Positions 59,463 to 64,000 of a stretch of 64,000 nt of DNA are shown here, piece after piece. The notes under the pieces were generated by a model that was not told the DNA's origin, ran no database searches, and saw only the letters and a program-made list of their open reading frames with translations. A program made the translations under genes and the position numbers. The first letter of the stretch is position 1, and every line of letters starts with the position of its first letter. The stretch comes from an uncultured Eubacteriales bacterium (GTDB lineage: Bacteria; Bacillota; Clostridia; Oscillospirales; Acutalibacteraceae), in contig CAKSKA010000006.1 in the NCBI GenBank assembly GCA_934464615.1, positions 40,908-104,907 on the forward strand. The letters are read 5' to 3'.

Positions 59463-59514
59463 GTCAGCCATAATATATTAAAACAAACGCAATTTATATC
59501 AATTTCGGCTGACA
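59462..59514. repeat. Inverted repeat in the valS leader region
   Basis: TGTCAGCC (59462-59469) and GGCTGACA (59507-59514), 37 bases apart. The sequence CGGCTG occurs twice (59458-59463 and 59506-59511), so the left arm of the adjacent hairpin could pair with either copy. There is no T-box consensus. Confidence 0.5.
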
Positions 59515-59583
59515 ATTATAATATTTGCAATTAACCGCAATATATAATAGGAAATTTTTGTAAATAAAACCGGAGGGAAAAAA

Positions 59584-62214
59584 GTGAGTAAAGAACTTGC
59601 AAAAACCTATAACCCTAATGAGGTTGAGGACAGAATTTATAAATTTTGGACAGACGGCGGATATTTTCACGCCGTTCCGGACTCAAATAAAAAGCCTTAC
59701 ACAATAGTTATACCGCCGCCGAATATTACGGGGCAGCTGCATATGGGACACGCACTTGACGAAACATTGCAGGATATACTTATACGTTACCGCCGCATGC
59801 AAGGATACGAAGCGCTTTGGATGCCCGGCACCGATCATGCGTCCATTGCAACCGAAGCCAAAATAGTTGAGGCTATGCGCAAAGAGGGCATTACTAAAGC
59901 AGACCTCGGTCGTGAGGGCTTTTTGGAAAGAGCATGGGAATGGAAAAAACAGTACGGCGGCAGAATTGTAGAGCAGTTGAAAAAACTCGGCTCGTCTTGC
60001 GACTGGCAGCGTGAGCGTTTTACATTGGATGAAGGTTGCAGCAAAGCCGTAAGGGAAGTTTTTGTAAGACTTTACGAAAAGAAACTGATTTACCGCGGAG
60101 AGCGAATTATAAATTGGTGTCCGCACTGCAAAACTTCCATTTCGGATGCCGAGGTAACTTACGAGGAGCAGCAAGGCTCTTTCTGGCATCTCCGTTATAA
60201 AATTTCGGGTGAGGACAGCTACATTCAGCTTGCCACAACAAGACCTGAAACAATGCTCGGCGATACTGCGGTTGCGGTTAATCCTAACGATGACAGATAT
60301 AAAAATTTAATAGGCAAAAAGGTTATTTTGCCTTTGCTTGAAAAGGAAATACCTATAATTGCCGATGAATATGTTGAAATGGACTTCGGTACGGGCGTAG
60401 TTAAAATTACACCGGCACACGATCCTAACGATTTTGAAGTAGGACTTCGCCATAATTTGCCTGTGATAAATGTGTTTACCGACGATGCGCATATAGTTGA
60501 GGGTTACGGTAAGTATTCGGGCCTTGACAGATACGAAGCCCGTAAAATGATTGTCGCCGACCTTGAAGAACAGGGATATCTTGTTAAGGTTGAGCCGATG
60601 AAGCATAATGTGGGATCTTGTTACAGGTGCGGCAGCACTGTTGAGCCTCGCGTTTCAAAACAGTGGTTTGTAAAAATGGCGCCTTTGGCAGAGCCTGCCG
60701 TTAAAGTTGTAAAGGACGGAGAAATTAAATTTATTCCGTCCAGATTTGAAAAGACCTATTACAACTGGATGGATAACATAAAAGACTGGTGTATTTCGCG
60801 TCAGCTTTGGTGGGGACACAGAATTCCGGCATGGTACTGCGATGACTGCGGCGAAATAAACGTAAGTCGCGAAACACCGGAAGTTTGTGCAAAATGCGGA
60901 AGCCGTCATCTGCATCAGGATGAAGATACACTCGATACATGGTTTTCGTCTGCACTCTGGCCGTTCTCAACTCTGGGTTGGCCGGATAATACCGAAGAAC
61001 TTAAGTATTTTTATCCCACCAGCACGCTGGTTACGGGATACGATATTATATTCTTCTGGGTTGCGCGTATGATATTCTCCGGAATAGAATACACAGGCAA
61101 AGTGCCGTTTAACACTGTTTTGTTCCACGGAATAGTAAGGGACGAACAGGGAAGAAAAATGTCAAAGTCACTCGGCAACGGCATAGATCCGCTGGTTGAA
61201 ATAGAAAAGTACGGCGCAGACGCTTTAAGGTTTACTTTGGCTACCGGTAACAGCCCCGGAAACGATATGCGCTATTCGCCGCAGAAGGTTGAATCAAGCC
61301 GCAACTTTGCAAATAAGTTGTGGAATGCGGCGAGATTTTTAATGATGAATCTTGAGGGTGATAAGGAACTTTCTTTGCCGGCGGAGCTTGCACTTGAGGA
61401 TAAGTGGGTGCTTTCAAAATACAATAAACTTGTACGCGATGTTACCGATAATCTTGATAAATTTGAACTCGGCTTGGCAGTGCAAAAACTGTACGATTTT
61501 ATTTGGGACATTTATTGCGACTGGTATATTGAAATTTGTAAATCGCGTTTGAACGGAACGGATAAAGCCGCTGCCGATACGGCACGTGCGGTACTGCTGT
61601 ATGTGTTTACCGGAATATTAAAACTGCTGCATCCGTTTATGCCTTTTATTACGGAGGAAATCTGGCAGTCGCTTCCGCACAGCGGAGAATCATTAATGGT
61701 ATCGCAATGGCCGGAATTTGACGGTAAGCTGAACTTTGAGAACGAAGAGGCTGAATTTGAAAAAATAATGACCGCAATACGCGCAATACGAAATCGCCGT
61801 GCCGAAATGGATGTAAAGCCGAGCAGAAAAGCAAGCGTTTACATCGTTACCCCCCTTGCCGATACATTTGTAAGGGGAACCGACTTTATTTGCAGATTGG
61901 CATATGCCGGCAGCGTAACGGTAGGAGATAATCCCGATACCGACGGCTCTGTATGTATAGTAACGGCAGACGCAAAGATATATTTGCCGTTGGCGGAACT
62001 TGTGGATTTTGCGGCCGAAAAAGAACGCCTTGAGAAAGAACTTAAAAAAGCGCAGGAGGATAAGGAGTTTTTTGAGAAAAAACTTAATAATCCATCCTTT
62101 GTGGCTAAGGCGCCGGCACAACTTGTGGAAACACAAAAGCAGCAATATGCAAAAGTGCTCGAAAAGATAGAAATGATTATCGGCAGTATAAACGAAATAA
62201 ATGCAAAAATTTAA
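59584..62214 (+). CDS. valS: Valyl-tRNA synthetase
   Basis: Charges tRNA-Val and edits mischarged threonine. The 876-residue class I enzyme has PPPNITGQLHMGHALD (HIGH region), the editing domain with TTRPETMLGDTAVAVNP and GTGVVKITPAHDPNDFEVG, a zinc-type CDDC/CAKC pair near 420-440 and the loop GRKMSKSLGNGIDP. A C-terminal coiled coil (about 815-870) ends the protein, as usual for ValRS. The start is GTG, with a strong GGAGGG upstream. Its promoter is not obvious; a leader with an inverted repeat lies between parC and valS. Confidence 0.98.
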   Translation: MSKELAKTYNPNEVEDRIYKFWTDGGYFHAVPDSNKKPYTIVIPPPNITGQLHMGHALDETLQDILIRYRRMQGYEALWMPGTDHASIATEAKIVEAMRKEGITKADLGREGFLERAWEWKKQYGGRIVEQLKKLGSSCDWQRERFTLDEGCSKAVREVFVRLYEKKLIYRGERIINWCPHCKTSISDAEVTYEEQQGSFWHLRYKISGEDSYIQLATTRPETMLGDTAVAVNPNDDRYKNLIGKKVILPLLEKEIPIIADEYVEMDFGTGVVKITPAHDPNDFEVGLRHNLPVINVFTDDAHIVEGYGKYSGLDRYEARKMIVADLEEQGYLVKVEPMKHNVGSCYRCGSTVEPRVSKQWFVKMAPLAEPAVKVVKDGEIKFIPSRFEKTYYNWMDNIKDWCISRQLWWGHRIPAWYCDDCGEINVSRETPEVCAKCGSRHLHQDEDTLDTWFSSALWPFSTLGWPDNTEELKYFYPTSTLVTGYDIIFFWVARMIFSGIEYTGKVPFNTVLFHGIVRDEQGRKMSKSLGNGIDPLVEIEKYGADALRFTLATGNSPGNDMRYSPQKVESSRNFANKLWNAARFLMMNLEGDKELSLPAELALEDKWVLSKYNKLVRDVTDNLDKFELGLAVQKLYDFIWDIYCDWYIEICKSRLNGTDKAAADTARAVLLYVFTGILKLLHPFMPFITEEIWQSLPHSGESLMVSQWPEFDGKLNFENEEAEFEKIMTAIRAIRNRRAEMDVKPSRKASVYIVTPLADTFVRGTDFICRLAYAGSVTVGDNPDTDGSVCIVTADAKIYLPLAELVDFAAEKERLEKELKKAQEDKEFFEKKLNNPSFVAKAPAQLVETQKQQYAKVLEKIEMIIGSINEINAKI

Positions 62215-62243
62215 GGGCAGTATTGTTTTGTGACAAAATTCTT

Positions 62244-62283
62244 AAGGACAAGGACATATTATATATATGGACTTGTCCTTTTT
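62244..62283 (+). terminator. Terminator of valS
   Basis: Arms AAGGACAAG (62244-62252) and CTTGTCCTT (62272-62280), with an inner CATAT/ATATG pairing, then a T-run. It separates valS from the sporulation operon. Confidence 0.75.
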
Positions 62284-62313
62284 ACTTATATTTTGTTTTA
62301 TGGAGGTTAAAAA

Positions 62314-62637
62314 ATGCCTGTAAAAATTAAATGCATAGGTGAAGTAGTAACGGCATATTTGTCGGGAGAGCTTGACCATCATACCGCAAAAGCAATGCGC
62401 GAAGAAATAGATGCCGCAGTGGAACTTAATATGCCGTCTTTGCTTATTATAGATTTTTCCGATATTACGTTTATGGACAGTTCCGGTATAGGACTTGTTA
62501 TGGGAAGATACCGCAATTTAAGCAAAACAGGTGCGTCACTGCAGGTTACCGGAACGGGTGAAAACATTTTTAAAATGATGAAGTTGGCAGGAATAGACAG
62601 ACTTGCAAAAATAGAAAAAGGAGCATGCGCAAAATGA
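62314..62637 (+). CDS. spoIIAA: Anti-sigma-F factor antagonist SpoIIAA
   Basis: Frees sigma-F in the forespore by binding the anti-sigma factor SpoIIAB. The 107-residue STAS-domain protein has GELDHHTAKAMREEI and the phosphorylation site S56 in FMDSSGIGLVMGRYR. SpoIIAB phosphorylates this serine and SpoIIE removes the phosphate. TGGAGG precedes the ATG. Its stop overlaps spoIIAB as ATGA, giving the canonical three-gene operon. Confidence 0.96.
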   Translation: MPVKIKCIGEVVTAYLSGELDHHTAKAMREEIDAAVELNMPSLLIIDFSDITFMDSSGIGLVMGRYRNLSKTGASLQVTGTGENIFKMMKLAGIDRLAKIEKGACAK

Positions 62638-63074
62638 AATGTGTGAATAAGTTCAATATGAATTTCCCGTCTAAATCAAGTAATGAAGCGTTTGCAAGAA
62701 ACGCGGTATCCGCTTTTGCACTTCAACTTGATCCGACAATAGAGGAAATCAACAACATTAAAACCGTTGTAAGCGAGGCGGTTACAAATTCGATAGTACA
62801 CGGGTATGCGGATACCATAGGCACGGTTTACATAACGGCTGAAATAAGAGAAAAAAGTATTATGGTTATTAAAATACGGGATAAGGGCTGCGGTATTGAA
62901 GACGTTGAGAAAGCAATGGAACCGCTTTTTACAACGCAGGGCGGCGAGCGTGCGGGACTCGGTTTTGCCGTTATGGAAGCGTTTTCGGACGGAATTAAAG
63001 TGCGCTCAAAACTCGGTGTCGGAACGACCGTAACTTTGACTGTTAAAATCGGACGTAAAAATGGTAGAATCTAA
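62634..63074 (+). CDS. spoIIAB: Anti-sigma-F factor and serine kinase SpoIIAB
   Basis: Holds sigma-F inactive and phosphorylates SpoIIAA. The 146-residue GHKL-type kinase shows the N box EAVTNSIVHGYAD, the G1 box IRDKGCGIED and the G2 region GGERAGLGFAVMEAFSD. ATG at 62634 overlaps the spoIIAA stop (ATGA), with GGAG 10 bases upstream; an ATG at 62625 is too close to that site. It overlaps sigF by 14 bases, so all three are translationally linked, which helps to fix their ratios. Confidence 0.97.
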   Translation: MKCVNKFNMNFPSKSSNEAFARNAVSAFALQLDPTIEEINNIKTVVSEAVTNSIVHGYADTIGTVYITAEIREKSIMVIKIRDKGCGIEDVEKAMEPLFTTQGGERAGLGFAVMEAFSDGIKVRSKLGVGTTVTLTVKIGRKNGRI

Positions 63075-63720
63075 CGAAGAAGAATTTGTACGGCAAAATC
63101 TCGGTCTTGTACATTCATGCTGCAAGCGGTTCGCGGGCAGGAATATTGAATATGACGATTTGTTTCAGGCAGGCAGTATGGGTTTGCTTAAAGCCGCAAG
63201 GGATTTCGATCCGGAACGCGGATTCATGTTTTCAACTTACGCCGTGCCGGTTATTTTGGGCGAAATTAAACGGCTGTTCAGGGATACGGGTGCAATAAAA
63301 GTGTCAAGATCTCTTAAAGAACTCTCCCTTAAAGTTACGGCAGTGAAGCAGACAATGGAAAAAAACACGGGCGATTTGCCGTCTGTTGAAGAAATTGCCG
63401 AAAAACTCGGAGTCGAATCGGAAGATATTGTACAGGCAATAAATGTAAACCGCGCAGTAGTGTCATTGACTTATGACGACGGCGACGGAATACGTGAAAC
63501 CGATTTGCCTGTAAGCGATGACAATGATAATATTGTTAACCGACTTATGATATCCAAAGCGGTTAAAAATCTTGACGGCAACGATAAAAAACTGATTTTT
63601 TTAAGATACTTTTGCGGTATGACGCAAAACGATATTGCCGAAAAACTCAATATGACGCAGGTACAAGTATCAAGAAAAGAAAAGAAACTGCTTGAAAGAA
63701 TGAAAAACGATTTAACATAA
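63061..63720 (+). CDS. sigF: Forespore sigma factor SigF
   Basis: Directs the first forespore-specific transcription in sporulation. The 219-residue sigma-70-family protein has region 2 (LVHSCCKRFAGRNIEYDDLFQAGSMGLLKAARDFDPERGFMFSTYAVPVILGEIKR, with RpoD-like DLFQAG), region 3 (LPSVEEIAEKLGVESEDI) and region 4 (FLRYFCGMTQNDIAEKLNMTQVQVSRKEKKLLERMK). Placement directly after spoIIAB distinguishes it from SigG and SigB relatives. It is strong evidence that the organism belongs to a spore-forming lineage. Confidence 0.95.
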   Translation: MVESNEEEFVRQNLGLVHSCCKRFAGRNIEYDDLFQAGSMGLLKAARDFDPERGFMFSTYAVPVILGEIKRLFRDTGAIKVSRSLKELSLKVTAVKQTMEKNTGDLPSVEEIAEKLGVESEDIVQAINVNRAVVSLTYDDGDGIRETDLPVSDDNDNIVNRLMISKAVKNLDGNDKKLIFLRYFCGMTQNDIAEKLNMTQVQVSRKEKKLLERMKNDLT

Positions 63721-63803
63721 CATATAAATATAGACAATTTTGGGGGCTTGTACACAACATTTAGCATAGGGCAAAAAAAGTACGCAAAAGCTTAAAAAAA
63801 GTG

Positions 63804-63832
63804 TTGACAAACAAGTGCCTCACAGTTATAAT
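63804..63832 (+). promoter_or_regulatory. rRNA operon promoter P1
   Basis: Perfect consensus TTGACA (63804-63809) and TATAAT (63827-63832) with a 17-base spacer, preceded by an A-run. It is followed by a second promoter exactly 100 bases downstream. Confidence 0.88.
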
Positions 63833-63903
63833 GGATAACCGTAACACCGCTGCGGCGCATAAAACAACACATTTAAATTTCTTAAAAAAATTTTAAAAAA
63901 GTG

Positions 63904-63932
63904 TTGACAAGGCTGTACCGTTGTGGTATTAT
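63904..63932 (+). promoter_or_regulatory. rRNA operon promoter P2
   Basis: TTGACA (63904-63909) and TATTAT (63927-63932) with a 17-base spacer, preceded by an A- and T-rich tract that could act as an UP element. Confidence 0.88.
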
Positions 63933-63939
63933 AGTTAGG

Positions 63940-64000
63940 CGCTCTGCGGAAGCGTGGAGAGCGAACGGACCTTGAAAATTAAACAACGACAAAGAAAAAG
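63940..64000 (+). other. rRNA operon leader, cut by the right edge
   Basis: A stem CGCTCT/AGAGCG (63940-63963) is followed by GACCTTGAAAATTAAACAAC, which resembles the conserved leader found just before 16S rRNA in Firmicutes. The 16S gene itself is not in the window. The 280 bases after sigF contain no gene, only these promoters and the leader. Confidence 0.75.

Noticed and set aside
59431..59583. T-box riboswitch in front of valS
   Set aside because: The conserved T-box core (AGGGTGGTACCGCG type) and the specifier-loop architecture are absent. The same check before serS, gltX and leuS was also negative.
63940..64000. 16S rRNA gene
   Set aside because: Only the promoter and leader region are present; the conserved 5' end of 16S rRNA is not reached before the window ends.
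1..64000. CRISPR arrays, insertion sequences, prophage genes or toxin-antitoxin modules
   Set aside because: No regularly spaced direct repeats, transposase, integrase or phage structural motifs were seen. The small Xre gene pair was considered as a toxin-antitoxin module, but its partner is a membrane hairpin transcribed divergently.

Overview
The window reads as a chromosomal segment of a spore-forming, Gram-positive-type Clostridia genome, most likely in the Ruminococcaceae/Oscillospirales neighbourhood (inference). The evidence is a PolC-type replicase, a spoIIAA-spoIIAB-sigF operon, strong Shine-Dalgarno sites before most genes, clostridial gene orders (topA-trmFO, rnc-radical SAM-smc-ftsY, nadD-yqeK-rsfS-leuS, pyrH-frr-uppS-cdsA-dxr-rseP-ispG-polC), and many promoters of the TTGACA-17-TATAAT type. 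It is almost wholly housekeeping DNA. I see no prophage, insertion sequence, CRISPR array or recognisable defence island. Layout: 1-2767 is a proline operon (proB cut by the left edge, proA, proC). A tRNA-Leu(CAA) on the minus strand, a C39-type lipoprotein and a minus-strand MscS channel follow. serS (5668-6969) is next, then a small two-helix membrane protein divergent from an Xre regulator, with two operator-like dyads between them. From 14208 down to 7606 a minus-strand operon carries gltX, glnS, a NIF3-family protein, an AEC permease and a GH39 glycosidase. nrdR (minus) and a cyclophilin plus FeoA-FeoB fusion (plus) diverge from about 14800. From 17884 there is infC-rpmI-rplT with an attenuator leader and an AUU-started infC, then an rRNA/tRNA 2'-O-methyltransferase and dprA. 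From 21263 to 36671, thirteen tightly packed plus-strand genes run topA, trmFO, plsX, rnc, a radical SAM gene, smc, ftsY, rdgB, yhbY, nadD, yqeK, rsfS, leuS. tRNA-Lys(TTT), a membrane-anchored M23 peptidase, a small lipoprotein (minus), uvrC and two divergent MATE transporters occupy 36802-43628. 43701-53661 is the pyrH-frr-uppS-cdsA-dxr-rseP-ispG-polC cluster, which links nucleotide supply, ribosome recycling, isoprenoid and phospholipid precursors and replication. A second M23 peptidase, a divergent type IIA topoisomerase pair, valS and the sigma-F operon follow. The window ends in the tandem promoters and leader of an rRNA operon whose 16S gene lies past the right edge. The most unusual observations are: (1) PolC is 1276 residues and lacks the whole 3'-5' proofreading exonuclease domain that is normally inserted in the PHP domain; (2) rseP most plausibly starts at an AUU codon, in addition to the expected AUU of infC; (3) two divergently transcribed MATE genes share a palindrome whose arms contain both -35 hexamers; (4) the topoisomerase A subunit has Ala at the quinolone-contact serine; (5) GluRS and GlnRS are encoded back to back with unrelated-looking transport and glycosidase cargo. 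No wholly new multi-gene system was found, and most of the window is ordinary core genome.
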